In this document: piece after piece, positions 17,421-28,553 of the stretch
Layout: each line of letters opens with the position of its first letter
Numbering within the stretch: the stretch's first letter is position 1
Assembly: GCF_900312995.1 (NCBI RefSeq)
Contig: NZ_ONZI01000004.1
Span: forward strand, 248,001 to 312,000
Length of the DNA: 64,000 nt
Direction of reading: 5' to 3'
Source of the DNA: Kushneria phyllosphaerae
Lineage (GTDB): Bacteria; Pseudomonadota; Gammaproteobacteria; Pseudomonadales; Halomonadaceae
The notes under the pieces: model-generated
The model's database searches: none
Seen by the model: the letters and a program-made list of their open reading frames with translations, nothing else
Told to the model about the DNA's origin: nothing
Position numbers and translations under genes: made by a program

Positions 17421-17744
17421 TTATACCTGCATGCTCATGATCTCGCGATAGGCGCTGAGAACACGGTTGCGCACCTGAATGCCCATCTCCATGGAGACAC
17501 TGGCCTTTTGCATATCAACCATGACATCGTTGAGTGCCACATTGCTGTCACCGCGTGAAAACGCCACAGCCTTGGCTTCAGAAGCCTGCTTCAGACCATC
17601 AATTCGGTCGATCGCCCCCTTGAGTTCCCCCGCGAAACTGAGCCCGCCTGTCTGCTGGGCAGCATTGTAATGACCGCCTGCCTGCTGCGCCACGCTCTGC
17701 ATCTGCTGAACCAGGGCCTGAAGGCCCGCTGCTGCCACTGACAT
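17421..17744 (-). CDS. fliE: Flagellar hook-basal body junction protein FliE
   Basis: Small protein of 107 residues joining the MS ring to the rod; among the first proteins secreted by the export apparatus. The family C terminus is clear (ALNDVMVDMQKASVSMEMGIQVRNRVLSAYREIMSMQV). Start at ATG 17744 (MSVAAAGLQ) with GAGG eight bases before it; an upstream in-frame ATG (17792) adds 16 residues with no site. Divergent from fliF with 265 bases between, which must hold both class-2 promoters; I could not pick out their boxes. Confidence 0.95.
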   Translation of the reverse strand: MSVAAAGLQALVQQMQSVAQQAGGHYNAAQQTGGLSFAGELKGAIDRIDGLKQASEAKAVAFSRGDSNVALNDVMVDMQKASVSMEMGIQVRNRVLSAYREIMSMQV

Positions 17745-18009
17745 TTGAGTAACCTCAAGAGAGTAAAGGTAACTGAAAGTAAATTTTGTCACCGAATGCA
17801 GCGCAGCTTAAAGACAAAGTGCTCCTGTCGATTGTTCTAAATAGTGAAAAAAACAACGGCTATTCGGTCCTTCAATCTTGTTACTTCCCGTAATAATGAC
17901 GCCACTCCCGGTATAGGGCGCCACCGTTCCCGGCGCCCAGCGCATAAAAGAGTCTGCCGATGCCCATCGAGCTGAACCCGCGTAACCCCAATAACTCTGA
18001 GGCGATGTG

Positions 18010-19761
18010 ATGAGTGCTCAAGCAACACAAGGCACCGATCAGAAGCTGTCCGGACTGATGGATCGCCTCAAGGCCAATCCGCGTCTGCCCCTCATTGTGG
18101 CTGGCGCTGCTGTCATCGCGATTCTGGTCGTGCTTTTTTTATGGGCGCGTGCACCCGATTATCGCGTGCTGTTTTCCAATCTGAGTGACAGTGATGGCGG
18201 TGTCATCATCGCTCGTCTGGATCAGATGCAGGTGCCCTATCGCTTTTCGGAAGGCGGTCAGGCCATTTTGATTCCAGCCGAAAGCGTTGAGCAGACACGG
18301 ATGGCACTGGCCAGCGAAGGGCTTCCCAAGGGTGGTGGCGTTGGCTTTGAACTGATGGATGGCCAATCCTTCGGGATCAGCCAGTTTGCCGAGCACGTCA
18401 ATTATCAGCGAGCCCTCGAAGGCGAGCTGGCCCGTTCCATTGAATCAATCGATTCCGTGCAAACGGCGCGCGTCCATCTGGCGCTGCCACAGGAATCGGT
18501 TTTCGTCCGGGACCGCCGCCAGCCGTCGTCCTCGGTCATTTTGACCCTGTATCGCAATCGGGCCGTCAGTGAAGGTCAGGTCAACGCCATTACGCATCTG
18601 GTCTCGGCCAGCGTCTCGAACCTGCCGGTCAACCAGGTCACCGTGGTGGATCAAAACGGTAATCTGCTGTCACAGCCGGCCGGCAACGATACGCGCAACC
18701 TCAACGATGCCCAGCTCAAGTACACCGCTCAGGTGGAAGAAAGCTATCGCAAGCGCATTGAGAACCTGCTTTCAACGATCGTGGGGCATAGCAATGTCCG
18801 CGCTCAGGTAACTGCCAGCATCGACTTCTCCGTTGGAGAGCATACGCAGGAAACCTACGATCCCAATCAGGATCCCAATCAGGCCAGCGTGCGCAGCATC
18901 CAGTCCAGCGAGAGTGAGCAAAGCGGCAGCAGTGGTATTGGCGGCGTTCCCGGGGCGCTGAGCAACCAACCCGCACCCACCGTGCCCTCGCCGGTCGAAA
19001 ACGCCGCAGGTAATGGGCAAAACCAGAACAATGCGCAGCAAGATAATGGTCAGAATGAGGATGGTGAGGAAACTGCTACCGCTCAGGCACCGACCGGACC
19101 ACGCTCTACCTCACAAAGCAGCACGACCAACTATGAAATCAATCGTGTCATTCGTCATGTACAGGAAGATACCGGTCAGGTTCAGCGTCTTTCCGTCGCG
19201 GTAGTGGTCAATTACCGCAATCAGACAGGCGAAGATGGACAGACCGAGATGATTGCCCTCTCCGAGGATGAGATGGCCCAGATTCAGCGTCTGGTCCGCG
19301 AGGGGATGGGCTACTCCGAAACACGCGGAGATTCGCTGGAAGTGGTCAATGCTGCCTTTAGCCAACAGGCCGAAGCACAGGCACCGACGCTTGCCTGGTA
19401 TGAAAACCCCGAGATTATCTCGCTGGCCAAAACGCTGGGTCGCTATCTGCTGATTGCCATTGTCGCCTTTATCCTCTGGCGCAAGCTGCTCAAGCCGCTG
19501 GTAGAACGTCAGCAGGCCATGCAGGCACCAGCAGGCGCCACGGCCACTGGCAGCAACGGTACGCTACTGGCGACCGCCGGGGATGACGAAGAAGAAGATG
19601 AAACGCCGGAAGCCGATATCGCCGAGCAGATCGCGAAAAAGCAGAAGCGACGTCAGCGCATTGAACATGAAACCCTGTTGAGCACGGTCCGCGACCAGGC
19701 TCAGAAAGACCCCAGAATGGTCGCAATGATTATCAGAGGCTGGATCAATGGCAAAGACTGA
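18010..19761 (+). CDS. fliF: Flagellar MS-ring protein FliF
   Basis: Inner-membrane ring on which the motor and export gate are built; 583 residues. An N-terminal helix ([21 protein letters not shown]) is followed by the periplasmic YscJ/FliF fold ([37 protein letters not shown]), a long Asn/Gln/Ser-rich spacer (about 290-370), a second helix ([20 protein letters not shown]) and a cytoplasmic tail that binds FliG ([14 protein letters not shown]). Start at ATG 18010, seven bases after GAGG; a GTG precedes it directly. First gene of fliFGHIJK; its end overlaps fliG by 14 bases. Confidence 0.97.
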   Translation: MSAQATQGTDQKLSGLMDRLKANPRLPLIVAGAAVIAILVVLFLWARAPDYRVLFSNLSDSDGGVIIARLDQMQVPYRFSEGGQAILIPAESVEQTRMALASEGLPKGGGVGFELMDGQSFGISQFAEHVNYQRALEGELARSIESIDSVQTARVHLALPQESVFVRDRRQPSSSVILTLYRNRAVSEGQVNAITHLVSASVSNLPVNQVTVVDQNGNLLSQPAGNDTRNLNDAQLKYTAQVEESYRKRIENLLSTIVGHSNVRAQVTASIDFSVGEHTQETYDPNQDPNQASVRSIQSSESEQSGSSGIGGVPGALSNQPAPTVPSPVENAAGNGQNQNNAQQDNGQNEDGEETATAQAPTGPRSTSQSSTTNYEINRVIRHVQEDTGQVQRLSVAVVVNYRNQTGEDGQTEMIALSEDEMAQIQRLVREGMGYSETRGDSLEVVNAAFSQQAEAQAPTLAWYENPEIISLAKTLGRYLLIAIVAFILWRKLLKPLVERQQAMQAPAGATATGSNGTLLATAGDDEEEDETPEADIAEQIAKKQKRRQRIEHETLLSTVRDQAQKDPRMVAMIIRGWINGKD

Positions 19762-20752
19762 AGGCAATGAAGAAGGCATCGAGCGTAGTGCCATTCTCAT
19801 GATGGCGCTGGATGACGATACGGCTGCCGAAGTCTTCAAGCACATGTCACAGCGTGAGGTTCAAAAGGTAGGTCTGGCCATGGCCGGACTCACCCAGCTG
19901 ACCAACGAACGTCTGATGGAGGTGCTCCGGCAATTTGATACCGAGATAGAGGAACTCGGTGGTCTTAACCTGCAATCGAGCGACCATATTCGCTCGGTGC
20001 TGGTCAAGGCGCTGGGTGAGGAACGGGCCTCCAGCCTGCTGGAAGATATTTTTGAATCCGGCAACGATTCCGGTATCGATGCTCTGAATTTGATGGAACC
20101 CAGCGTGGTCTCTGAAATGATCCGCGATGAGCATCCTCAGATCATTGCGACCATCATGGTTCACCTGGAGCGCCACCAAGCCTCGGAAGTACTGTCACGC
20201 TTTGATGAAGGGCTGCGCAACGACGTAGTACTGCGCATTGCCACCTTCAGTGGTGTACAGCCGGCCGCGCTTCAGGAGCTGACCGAAGTCCTCAGCGGTC
20301 TGCTGGACGGCCAGAACCTCAAGCGCAGCAAGATGGGCGGCGTAAGAACGGCAGCCGAAATCCTCAACCTGATGAACACCACTCAGGAAGAGAGCGTTAT
20401 CGAAAGCGTGCGCCACCACGACGACTCTCTGGCACAGCAGATCCTGGACGAGATGTTCGTCTTCGAAAATCTGGCCGATATCGACGATCGGAGCATCAAG
20501 CGTATTCTGCAGGATGTCGACAGCAACTCGCTGGTCATTGCCCTCAAGGGTTCGCCGGAAGAGCTCCGCGACCGCTTCCTGTCCAACATGTCCTCGCGTG
20601 CCGCGGAGCTTTTGCGCGAAGACATGCAGATGCGTGGACCGATTCGTCTGTCGCAGGTCGAGGCCGAGCAGAAAAACATCCTGCAGCTGGTACGCCGTCT
20701 GGCCGATGCCGGCGAAGTAACCCTTGGAGGCGGCGACGACGCCTATGTCTAA
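19748..20752 (+). CDS. fliG: Flagellar motor switch protein FliG
   Basis: C-ring rotor protein of 334 residues that takes torque from MotA and binds FliF and FliM. The N-terminal FliF-binding domain ([20 protein letters not shown]), the EHPQ-type motif ([15 protein letters not shown]) and the C-terminal charged torque helix ([24 protein letters not shown], then [22 protein letters not shown]) are all present. It overlaps the end of fliF by 14 bases and the start of fliH by 8, indicating coupled translation. Confidence 0.97.
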   Translation: MAKTEGNEEGIERSAILMMALDDDTAAEVFKHMSQREVQKVGLAMAGLTQLTNERLMEVLRQFDTEIEELGGLNLQSSDHIRSVLVKALGEERASSLLEDIFESGNDSGIDALNLMEPSVVSEMIRDEHPQIIATIMVHLERHQASEVLSRFDEGLRNDVVLRIATFSGVQPAALQELTEVLSGLLDGQNLKRSKMGGVRTAAEILNLMNTTQEESVIESVRHHDDSLAQQILDEMFVFENLADIDDRSIKRILQDVDSNSLVIALKGSPEELRDRFLSNMSSRAAELLREDMQMRGPIRLSQVEAEQKNILQLVRRLADAGEVTLGGGDDAYV

Positions 20753-21437
20753 ATCGAACGATCACTCATCTTGGCAGCGCTGGGAAATGGATCGTCTGGA
20801 AAGACGTGAGGCAAGACAGCCCGCACCTGAGGTACTGGAGAAGCAAAACATTCCCCAGCGCCGGGCAGAAGACGACATACGCCGCGAAGCTTTCGAGAAA
20901 GCCCGCAAGGAAGGTTTTGAACAGGGTCGGCTCGAAGGCCATGAGGCCGGATATGCCGCAGGGCTGGAAAGTGCCCGGGAACAGGCACATCAGGATTATC
21001 AGCTCGAGCTTGAGTCGCGCCTGCACGAAGCACTGGCGCCGGTGGCCGACATGGTTCATGCCTTTGATACGGCTGCCGGCAAACTCAAGGACGATATTGC
21101 CTATACCCTGGTCGAACTGGCGCTGGAGACCGGCCGCCAGCTGGCCGGGCGGTCGCTGGAGCTGGCGCCCGAACATATTCTTGATGATATCGAAAAACTG
21201 ATGATGGAACACCCGACCCTTGGGGGCTCACCGCGTATCTGTGTCCACCCCGATGATCTGGTCATGGTTCAAAAGCAGCTGAGCACCCTTCTCGGTGATG
21301 TTGGCTGGCAGCTTAAAAGCGATGTCTCCCTGTCACGCGGTGACTGCCGACTGGAAACCGATCAGCTTGAAATCGATGCCACCCGAGACGACCGATGGGA
21401 ACGTCTTCGTCACGCCGTCGGCCATGGCAAGCATTGA
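20745..21437 (+). CDS. fliH: Flagellar assembly protein FliH
   Basis: Regulator and stator of the export ATPase FliI; 230 residues. It shows the repeated small-x3-small pattern that FliH coiled coils use ([25 protein letters not shown]) and the C-terminal V/A-ATPase E-subunit-like domain ([22 protein letters not shown], ending [18 protein letters not shown]). Start at ATG 20745 inside the last codons of fliG; TTG 20724 is a less likely alternative. Confidence 0.95.
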   Translation: MSKSNDHSSWQRWEMDRLERREARQPAPEVLEKQNIPQRRAEDDIRREAFEKARKEGFEQGRLEGHEAGYAAGLESAREQAHQDYQLELESRLHEALAPVADMVHAFDTAAGKLKDDIAYTLVELALETGRQLAGRSLELAPEHILDDIEKLMMEHPTLGGSPRICVHPDDLVMVQKQLSTLLGDVGWQLKSDVSLSRGDCRLETDQLEIDATRDDRWERLRHAVGHGKH

Positions 21438-21464
21438 TGCACCCAAAGACAGGAGGCAGCGCTT

Positions 21465-22841
21465 ATGTCATCAAATAGTGATGCCATGCTCAACCAGTGG
21501 AAGCGCACGCTGGAAACAGCCACTCGACGTGTGCAGAAACTGCCGACCAATCGCGAACGTGGTCGGCTAACGCGCGCCACCGGGCTGGTACTGGAAGCAG
21601 TCGGCCTGCGCCTGCCACTGGGATGCAGCTGCATGGTCGAGCTGGCCGATGGTCAGGGAGAAACCGAGGCTGAAGTGGTCGGCTTCAATGGTGATCGTCT
21701 CTTTTTGATGCCCTTGGTCGAAACCAGTGGGCTGGTGCCCGGCGCCCGTGTCTGGCCGGCCAACCCTCGCCCGGGTGCCGGTCAATCCCAGAGCAAGCAA
21801 CTGCCGGTTGGGGATGCCCTGCTTGGGCGCGTCGTGGATGCCCGTGGTCGGGTACTGGACGGCCGTGGACCGCTGATCGAACCGGATAACGTCTCGCTGA
21901 ATTCCCCAACGCTTAATCCGCTACAGCGTGCTCCCATCGAGGAAGTACTCGATGTTGGCGTACGCGCCATCAACGCCCTGCTGACCGTCGGGCGCGGTCA
22001 GCGTCTGGGCCTGTTTGCAGGCTCGGGCGTGGGCAAGAGTGTGCTGCTGGGCATGATGGCCCGCTACACCCAGGCGGATGTCATCGTGGTCGGCCTGATT
22101 GGCGAGCGCGGCCGTGAGGTCAAGGACTTCATCGAAAACATTCTGGGCGCCGAGGGTCAGCGCCGCGCTGTGGTCGTGGCCGCTCCGGCCGACATGTCAC
22201 CGCTGCTGCGTCTGCAGGGGGCCGCCTATGCCACACGTCTGGCAGAAGACTTTCGTGACCGTGGCAAGAACGTACTGCTGATCATGGACTCCCTGACACG
22301 CTATGCCATGGCCCAGCGTGAAATTGCACTCGCCATCGGTGAGCCGCCGGCGACCAAGGGGTATCCGCCCTCGGTTTTTGCCAAGCTGCCTGCCCTTGTA
22401 GAACGTGCCGGCAACGATGCCCCGGGCAAGGGCTCGATTACCGGATTTTATACCGTCCTGACCGAAGGCGATGACCAGCAGGACCCGATCGCCGACGCGG
22501 CGCGCGCCATTCTTGACGGCCACATTGTACTGTCCCGAAAGCTTGCCGAAGCGGGCCACTACCCGGCCATCGATATTGAAGCATCAATAAGCCGTGCAAT
22601 GACGGCGCTTATCGACGAACCACATTTCGAGTGCATCAAATACTTTAAGCAGATGTTGTCACGCTATCAGCGCAACCGCGATTTGATCAGCGTAGGGGCC
22701 TATGCCGCAGGCAGCGATCGATTACTGGATGAAGCCATCAGGCTCTATCCGGCACTGGAAGCCTTCCTGCAGCAACGCATGAGTGAACGCGCCGATGTCG
22801 AGCATTCCGTAGAGGGGCTCAAGTCGCTTTTGACCTCATAG
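21465..22841 (+). CDS. fliI: Flagellum-specific ATPase FliI
   Basis: Cytoplasmic hexameric ATPase of the flagellar type III export apparatus, 458 residues. Walker A is [13 protein letters not shown], Walker B region [18 protein letters not shown], and the F1-beta-like signature [17 protein letters not shown] is present. Start ATG 21465 follows a full AGGAGG site by eight bases. It unfolds export cargo together with FliH and FliJ, which flank it. Confidence 0.97.
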   Translation: MSSNSDAMLNQWKRTLETATRRVQKLPTNRERGRLTRATGLVLEAVGLRLPLGCSCMVELADGQGETEAEVVGFNGDRLFLMPLVETSGLVPGARVWPANPRPGAGQSQSKQLPVGDALLGRVVDARGRVLDGRGPLIEPDNVSLNSPTLNPLQRAPIEEVLDVGVRAINALLTVGRGQRLGLFAGSGVGKSVLLGMMARYTQADVIVVGLIGERGREVKDFIENILGAEGQRRAVVVAAPADMSPLLRLQGAAYATRLAEDFRDRGKNVLLIMDSLTRYAMAQREIALAIGEPPATKGYPPSVFAKLPALVERAGNDAPGKGSITGFYTVLTEGDDQQDPIADAARAILDGHIVLSRKLAEAGHYPAIDIEASISRAMTALIDEPHFECIKYFKQMLSRYQRNRDLISVGAYAAGSDRLLDEAIRLYPALEAFLQQRMSERADVEHSVEGLKSLLTS

Positions 22842-22902
22842 CGTCCGGGAGACCGCACACAAGCCAGCCACCAGGCTGACTGCCACTGATACTGAGGGGA
22901 CC

Positions 22903-23349
22903 ATGTCCAATCATTCATCACTTGAAATGTTGATCGAGCTGGCCGAAGGCGATCGTGATGCTGCGGCCAAACTGCTGGGCCAGCTGCGCTCGGCCCATCA
23001 GCAAAGCCATACACAGCTCGAGATGTTGAGTGATTATCGCAATGATTATCTGCGCCGCTTCGAGCAGGCCATGCAGCGTGGACTGACCATGGCCTCCATT
23101 CAGAACTATCAGCGCTTTTTATCGTCGCTCGATCACGCCATCGAACACCAGCGCCAGCAGGTCAATCAGCATGAGGGCCGCATCACACGTGGCATGACGA
23201 ACTGGCAGCAGCAGCAAAAGCGGGTGAATTCCTATGACGTCCTGATCAGCCGGCGCCGTCAGGAAGCAGAACACCGCATGAACAAGCTCGAACAGCGCCA
23301 GAGTGACGAATATGCCAGCCGGGCAACGTCTGCGCTGGGTGGGTTCTAA
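22903..23349 (+). CDS. fliJ: Flagellar export chaperone FliJ
   Basis: 148-residue, almost entirely alpha-helical coiled-coil protein (LGQLRSAHQQSHTQLEMLSDYRNDY, then QQQQKRVNSYDVLISRRRQEAEHRMNKLEQ). FliJ is the central stalk of the FliI hexamer and links it to the FlhA gate. Position between fliI and fliK and length match the family. Confidence 0.92.
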   Translation: MSNHSSLEMLIELAEGDRDAAAKLLGQLRSAHQQSHTQLEMLSDYRNDYLRRFEQAMQRGLTMASIQNYQRFLSSLDHAIEHQRQQVNQHEGRITRGMTNWQQQQKRVNSYDVLISRRRQEAEHRMNKLEQRQSDEYASRATSALGGF

Positions 23350-23379
23350 CCACGTTTTTTCTGTCAGGAAACATGACAC

Positions 23380-24834
23380 ATGCTGACGCCAGTCAACGCT
23401 CAGATCACCTCCCAGGGCTCTGCCAGCGCCACCCAGAAGGGCAGCGAGGGCGATAGCGGTTTCGGTGCCCTTTTAAACGATACAAAAGCACGTCGTCAGG
23501 GCGATACCGAGTCCTCAAAAGCAGGCCCGGACGACCGCACCTCCACGGTCTCCCGGCAGCAGACTCGTGCCGATGACGCGGGCTCAGATCCAAAAGGCGC
23601 TGCGCTGCGCAAAGACAGTGGCGCCAGCATCGCCGCCGATCAAAAATCGCTGCCGGCGAGCAATGCCCGTCAAACGTTGTCCAGTGCCCTTGAGCAGCTT
23701 CAGGGCAATCGTCTTGAAAGCCGTGAGCGTCTTGATGAGGCTGCTGTGCAGCGGGGCACTGACCGAGCTCGTGCGACGCTGGCCAATCAGAAAGGAGGTG
23801 ATGAATCACGCCAGGCAAGGCTTGCAGCGTTGTCAGGCGAGCGCCAGCCTCTTGAGTCGTTAAAGGCTGAGCGCGCCGTTAGTCCCCTTTCGAATATCGG
23901 CAGGTCAATTGCCAGCCGCACTGACAGCCAGGCCGATACGCTCGATGAAAAGGGCAAGCGCCTGACCCAGCGTGATCAGACAGAAGACGCCAGCACGCTC
24001 TACGCTCTGGTCGATACCGGTCTGATGATTCAGACGCCGCAGGCCCAGAAGCCAGGCGCCGGTCGTGAAGGTGGCCTGCCCGCTCGGGGCGTCATGCTCG
24101 AGCAGGGACTGCGGGGTCGTGACAGCTCGAAAGCGGATACCACGCTGGCCTTGTCTGGCGGCCGTGATCAGGACAGCGTCAGAAGTGACCGCCTGTTTGG
24201 CGAGATTCTTTCGCAGCGCGACGGATCTGCTTTCCGAGTGTTTGGATCGAGCTCTGATGCAACGGTGGGTACTCAGGCAACAACGCCTTTGACCAACGAC
24301 AGTCCGCTGAACACTCTGTCTGCCCTGACGGGTCAGTCAGGCGCCAACTCGATGGCGCCTGGAATAGCCCAGGCCGTTACAACGGCCACGTTGCCTGCCA
24401 TGGACAGCGATCAGTGGAGCTCGGCATTTGAGCGCCAGGTCATCAATCTCAGCATGCGTGGTGGCGGTGAAGCGCGACTGAACATGAACCCGCTCGAGCT
24501 GGGGCCGCTGTCCATTTCGCTGAAGATGGGCGAGCAGAGCGCTCAGCTGCATATCGCCTCGCATCATGCACAGGTTCGTGCCGCCATTGAAGCCGCCCTG
24601 CCCCAGCTTCGCGAGGCCTTTAGTGCCAGCGGCATTGAGCTGGGTCAGGCCTCGGTCAGTGATCAGGGCAGTTTTCAACAGGGTGGCTTCCAGCAGCAGG
24701 AACGAACGCCCGGCACCCTGGCCTCACGTGACGACTCAAGTGCTATTACGGGCATTGATACCGATGCCGAGGTGATCTCGATCAGCACCCTGCCGGGACG
24801 CTCGCTCAACGGCGGCATCGATCTTTTTGCCTGA
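23380..24834 (+). CDS. fliK: Flagellar hook-length control protein FliK
   Basis: 484 residues. FliK measures hook length and triggers the FlhB specificity switch. The first ~330 residues are low-complexity, Gln/Ser/Asp-rich and poorly conserved, as expected for the secreted ruler part. The conserved C-terminal hook-control domain is at about 345-430 (SSAFERQVINLSMRGGGEARLNMNPLELGPLSISLKM, then AQLHIASHHAQVRAAIEAALPQLREAF). Last gene of the fliFGHIJK unit, followed by a terminator. A second FliK-like gene lies at 58202-59284. Confidence 0.95.
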   Translation: MLTPVNAQITSQGSASATQKGSEGDSGFGALLNDTKARRQGDTESSKAGPDDRTSTVSRQQTRADDAGSDPKGAALRKDSGASIAADQKSLPASNARQTLSSALEQLQGNRLESRERLDEAAVQRGTDRARATLANQKGGDESRQARLAALSGERQPLESLKAERAVSPLSNIGRSIASRTDSQADTLDEKGKRLTQRDQTEDASTLYALVDTGLMIQTPQAQKPGAGREGGLPARGVMLEQGLRGRDSSKADTTLALSGGRDQDSVRSDRLFGEILSQRDGSAFRVFGSSSDATVGTQATTPLTNDSPLNTLSALTGQSGANSMAPGIAQAVTTATLPAMDSDQWSSAFERQVINLSMRGGGEARLNMNPLELGPLSISLKMGEQSAQLHIASHHAQVRAAIEAALPQLREAFSASGIELGQASVSDQGSFQQGGFQQQERTPGTLASRDDSSAITGIDTDAEVISISTLPGRSLNGGIDLFA

Positions 24835-24890
24835 ACGTCCTTCAAGGATCGACTCAGGCGTCCTTTAAAGGTCGAATAGAAGGTCCTTTC

Positions 24891-24924
24891 GGGCCGCACT
24901 GGTATCTGCCAGCGCGGCCCTTTT
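24891..24924 (+). terminator. Terminator between fliK and fliL
   Basis: Stem GGGCCGCACTGG/CCAGCGCGGCCC (11 of 12 paired) with a 6-base loop, followed by TTTTATTT. It closes the fliF-K unit; fliL-R must have its own promoter in 24925-25107. Confidence 0.9.
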
Positions 24925-25107
24925 ATTTCATTGATTGTTTACAACAGACACGGCCCTGAATTTCAAAACGTTGAGATAACCGTCTGAGACCGCGCTATTT
25001 GATCCATCGTTTGGCGCGCCAATCCGTACCATGGCATCAACCCGAACACATGATGTTACGGATTAACGAACAAGTGTTCTCAACCCTCACTGGATTGATC
25101 TGACGCC

Positions 25108-25596
25108 ATGACGACCTCTACCGCAACGCCTCCGGCCAAGACCGGCAGTAAAAAACTTCTCTGGATCATCGTCGCGCTGCTGGTCATTTTGGTAGGCCTG
25201 GTGTGTGCTGGAGGTGCCTGGTACTTCCTCAAGGGGGATACCTCCGCTGAGGCACACGTGGCCGAGCAGGCGGCATCGGCGCCCGTTCCGGTGTTTGTTG
25301 AGCTCAAGCCCTTTACCGTCAACCTCAACGATGGCAGTGGCCGAATTCTTTATATCGGTATCACGCTCAAGGCAGAGGGCGAAGAAGCCGCTGCAACTCT
25401 GAGAGAACAGATGCCCGAGGTTCGCAACCGTATTTTGATGGTGCTGACTGGCCAGCAGGGCGATCAACTGACCACGCCCGCCGGCAAGCAGGCACTGGCA
25501 CAAGCATTGATCGGTGCCTTCGAGCAGCCGTTCAATGGCGATACAAGCAGCGTCGCGGTAAGCGATGCCCTGTTCACCGATTTCATTGTTCAGTAG
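25108..25596 (+). CDS. fliL: Flagellar basal body-associated protein FliL
   Basis: 162-residue single-pass inner-membrane protein near the stator; it supports MotAB function under load. An N-terminal helix (LLWIIVALLVILVGLVCAGGAWYF) is followed by a periplasmic stomatin/SPFH-like domain (FVELKPFTVNLNDGSGRILYIGITLK, ending ALFTDFIVQ). First gene of the fliLMNOPQR operon; fliM starts 6 bases after its stop. Confidence 0.95.
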   Translation: MTTSTATPPAKTGSKKLLWIIVALLVILVGLVCAGGAWYFLKGDTSAEAHVAEQAASAPVPVFVELKPFTVNLNDGSGRILYIGITLKAEGEEAAATLREQMPEVRNRILMVLTGQQGDQLTTPAGKQALAQALIGAFEQPFNGDTSSVAVSDALFTDFIVQ

Positions 25597-25602
25597 GTCC
25601 CC

Positions 25603-26610
25603 ATGGCAGATGACATGCTGTCCCAGGAAGAGATCGACGCGCTACTCAAAGGGGTAAGCGGCGAGGAAGAAGAGACGCGCTCCGGGGACATTGGCACCAA
25701 GCGTATTCGCCCTTTCGATCCAGCCAATCAGCAGCGTGTGGTACGCGGTCGCCTGCAGTCGCTCGATATCATTCATGAGCGCTTTGGTCGCCGCTTTCGC
25801 ATGGCGCTGTTCAACCTGATCAGACGTACGGCGGACATTACGGTAGGCCCGGTCAAGATTCAGAAATACAGCGATTTCACGCGCAATCTGCCGGTGCCCG
25901 CCAATATCAACATGATCGCCATCAAGCCCCTCAAGGGCAATGCACTGATCGTGTTTCCGCCTAACCTGGTTTTTCTGGTGGTGGACAGTCTCTTTGGCGG
26001 AGATGGCCGTTTTCTGACCAAGTCGGAAGGCCGGGAATTTACCCATACAGAGCAGCGGATTATCCGGCGTCTTTTGAATCTGACACTGGAGAGTTATGCC
26101 GAGGGCTGGCAGTCCATCTACCCGGTGGAACTTGAGTACCAGCGCTCGGAGATGCAGGTGAAGTTCACCAACATCACCAACAGCTCCAATGAACTGGTGG
26201 TGAACACCACTTTTCACGTCGAGGTGGGCGCCTTTGGCAGTGATTTTCATATCTGCATGCCCTACTCGATGATTGAACCCATTCGCGAGACGCTTTCGGG
26301 GCCGCTGCAGCGCAACGACCCGGAAGAAGACCGCGAAAGAATGCAGCGCCTTGCCGGTGAGGTGAAATCCTCAAGCGTGGAACTGGTCGCGGACTTTACG
26401 ACGATCGAGACCACTCTGAACAAAATCTCGAAGCTGTCGGTGGGTGATGTTCTGCCCATCGATCTGCCTCAGGACATTAACGTGCGCGTCGACGGTGTCC
26501 CGGTCATGGCCTGCGATTACGGCAGCCTCAATGGCCAGAAGGGTCTGCGCGTCAAAAGATTGATCGACCATCGTCCCATCGATGCCCACAGGAATACGCA
26601 TCATGACTGA
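25603..26610 (+). CDS. fliM: Flagellar motor switch protein FliM
   Basis: 335-residue C-ring component that binds CheY-P. The N-terminal CheY-binding peptide is intact (MLSQEEIDALLKGV), followed by the CheC-like middle domain (RPFDPANQQRVVRGRLQSLDIIHERFGRRFR) and a C-terminal SpoA/FliN-like domain (TTLNKISKLSVGDVLPIDLPQDINVRVDGVPVMACDYG). It overlaps the start of fliN by 8 bases. Confidence 0.97.
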   Translation: MADDMLSQEEIDALLKGVSGEEEETRSGDIGTKRIRPFDPANQQRVVRGRLQSLDIIHERFGRRFRMALFNLIRRTADITVGPVKIQKYSDFTRNLPVPANINMIAIKPLKGNALIVFPPNLVFLVVDSLFGGDGRFLTKSEGREFTHTEQRIIRRLLNLTLESYAEGWQSIYPVELEYQRSEMQVKFTNITNSSNELVVNTTFHVEVGAFGSDFHICMPYSMIEPIRETLSGPLQRNDPEEDRERMQRLAGEVKSSSVELVADFTTIETTLNKISKLSVGDVLPIDLPQDINVRVDGVPVMACDYGSLNGQKGLRVKRLIDHRPIDAHRNTHHD

Positions 26611-27112
26611 TCCCAAAAATCCGGATTCACCCAACGACAAGTCTGACGAGATGCCCGATGACTGGGCCAGTGCCATGCAGGAGCAGGGTGCTGCCAGCGA
26701 TGAAGACGATATCGACTGGGGCTCGGCTTTTGCAGAGACCGGCGAAACCCCGGAGCATACTCTGGAAGAGACGCCTCCTGTGGCTGCGGCACCACCTGCC
26801 AGCGATCTTATTTTTCAGCCCCTGTCGGGTACTGACGCACACGGCCAGTCGCGCGAGCTGGATGTCATCATGGAAATTCCGGTCACGCTGTCGGTCGAGC
26901 TGGGCCGTACCCGCATGACCATCCGCGAACTGCTGGACTTGGCCAAGGGATCGGTCGTCGAACTTGACGGTCTGGCCGGGGAGCCCATGAACATTCTGAT
27001 CAATGGCTATCTGATTGCGCAGGGTGAAGTGGTTGTGGTGGAGGACAAATATGGTATTCGTATTACTGATATCATTACGCCCTCCGAGCGCATTCATAAG
27101 CTTAATCGTTGA
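26603..27112 (+). CDS. fliN: Flagellar motor switch protein FliN
   Basis: 169 residues. An acidic, Pro/Glu-rich N-terminal extension (about 85 residues, longer than in E. coli) precedes the SpoA domain (MEIPVTLSVELGRTRMTIRELLDLAKGSVVELD, then YGIRITDIITPSERIHKL). It forms the base of the C ring and docks FliH. Start at ATG 26603, preceded by AGGA and overlapping the end of fliM. Confidence 0.96.
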   Translation: MTDPKNPDSPNDKSDEMPDDWASAMQEQGAASDEDDIDWGSAFAETGETPEHTLEETPPVAAAPPASDLIFQPLSGTDAHGQSRELDVIMEIPVTLSVELGRTRMTIRELLDLAKGSVVELDGLAGEPMNILINGYLIAQGEVVVVEDKYGIRITDIITPSERIHKLNR

Positions 27113-27158
27113 AGCTTTGCCTCGCTCGTGCTAAGTCGTGTCCCTTGAATGAAACGAT

Positions 27159-27704
27159 ATGAGTCATCCCATGACCGACAGCCACACGCGCGAGGCAAGC
27201 ACCTCGCCTTTTCTGGAAAGCTCAGGTCACGCAGCCGATGGCCCGCTTGACGCCACGGCTTTAAAAAGCGCCCATCAAATTGGCAGCGCGCACGTCGCTG
27301 TTGAGCCTGCAACGTCATCTCCTGCCTTTGCTCAGGACAATGGTCTTGGCATGGAGGGACTGGGTAAAACGGCGCTGGGTCTGGCACTGGTGCTTTTGCT
27401 GATCTGGGGACTGGCCGCCATCATCAAGCGGCTCGGGCCGGGGCGACGCCTGCAGGGACAGTCTCTTCGTATTGTGGCCAGCCAGAGTGTCGGCGCGCGC
27501 GAGCGCGTAGTGGTTGTGGAAATAGAAAACACCTGGCTGGTGCTTGGCGTGACCCCCGGCAGCGTTAATCGCCTTCATAAGATGCCGGCAAAAGCTCAGG
27601 AACCTCTGAACAGTGCCGGCACTTCTGTCGATCAGGCCACACGTCCTGCCTTTTCCGAAAGCTTCAAGCGTGCGCTGTCACAGCGCTTTGATAGGCGCCC
27701 ATGA
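27159..27704 (+). CDS. fliO: Flagellar export apparatus protein FliO
   Basis: 181-residue bitopic membrane protein that helps assemble the FliP ring. One clear transmembrane segment ([21 protein letters not shown], about 70-90) is followed by the small beta-rich FliO domain ([38 protein letters not shown]). The N-terminal 65 residues before the helix are low-complexity. Its stop overlaps fliP by 4 bases (ATGA). Confidence 0.92.
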   Translation: MSHPMTDSHTREASTSPFLESSGHAADGPLDATALKSAHQIGSAHVAVEPATSSPAFAQDNGLGMEGLGKTALGLALVLLLIWGLAAIIKRLGPGRRLQGQSLRIVASQSVGARERVVVVEIENTWLVLGVTPGSVNRLHKMPAKAQEPLNSAGTSVDQATRPAFSESFKRALSQRFDRRP

Positions 27705-28483
27705 CTCATTCTGCCCTGCCCCGTCTGTCTCACCGGATTCGACACGCTCTGCCGGTATTGCTGCCAGTACTGGCCACGCTGGTATCGCTGCCGACCCACG
27801 CTTCGGCCGAATTCCCGGCCATGACCAGCCAACCGCTCAACGGTGGCGGCCAGTCCTGGAGCCTGTCTGTCGAAACGCTGGTGCTGCTGAGTTCGATGGC
27901 CTTTCTGCCCGCAGCACTTTTAATGATGACCGGCTTTACCCGCATCATCATCGTGCTGGGGCTTTTGAGAAGTGCACTGGGCACCCAGTCGTCACCGCCC
28001 AATCAGGTATTGGTCGGACTGGCGCTGTTTCTGACCTTTTTTGTCATGTCTCCGGTCTTTGAGCAGATTTATGAGACGGCCTGGCAGCCGCTGTCGGAAG
28101 GCAATATAGGCATGCCTGAGGCCATCGAAGCCGGCAGCCAGCCGCTGCGGGAATTCATGCTGCACCAGACACGTGAAACCGATATCGCCATGTTTGCCGG
28201 CATCGCCAATATGCCGCCGCTTGAGGGCCCGGAAGATGTGCCCATGCGCCTGCTGCTGCCCTCCTTTGTCACCAGTGAACTGAAAACTGCCTTTCAGATC
28301 GGCTTTACGATTTTCATTCCCTTTTTGATTATCGATCTGGTCGTGGCCAGCGTTTTGATGGCGCTCGGGATGATGATGGTGCCGCCTGCCATTGTGTCGC
28401 TGCCCTTCAAGCTGATGCTCTTTGTACTGGTCGATGGCTGGGGGCTTCTGATGGGGTCACTGGCGCAAAGTTTTTACATGTAG
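27701..28483 (+). CDS. fliP: Flagellar export gate protein FliP
   Basis: 260-residue polytopic core of the export gate. A cleavable signal sequence (about 1-31, ending in ASA) is followed by the conserved [47 protein letters not shown] block and the C-terminal [25 protein letters not shown] block. Translationally coupled to fliO. Confidence 0.97.
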   Translation: MTHSALPRLSHRIRHALPVLLPVLATLVSLPTHASAEFPAMTSQPLNGGGQSWSLSVETLVLLSSMAFLPAALLMMTGFTRIIIVLGLLRSALGTQSSPPNQVLVGLALFLTFFVMSPVFEQIYETAWQPLSEGNIGMPEAIEAGSQPLREFMLHQTRETDIAMFAGIANMPPLEGPEDVPMRLLLPSFVTSELKTAFQIGFTIFIPFLIIDLVVASVLMALGMMMVPPAIVSLPFKLMLFVLVDGWGLLMGSLAQSFYM

Positions 28484-28553
28484 GCATGCCAGTGACAGGC
28501 AGGCGTTTTCGAGGCAATGGTCTCGTAGTATCCCGACTTCAAGGAGTGGCCCC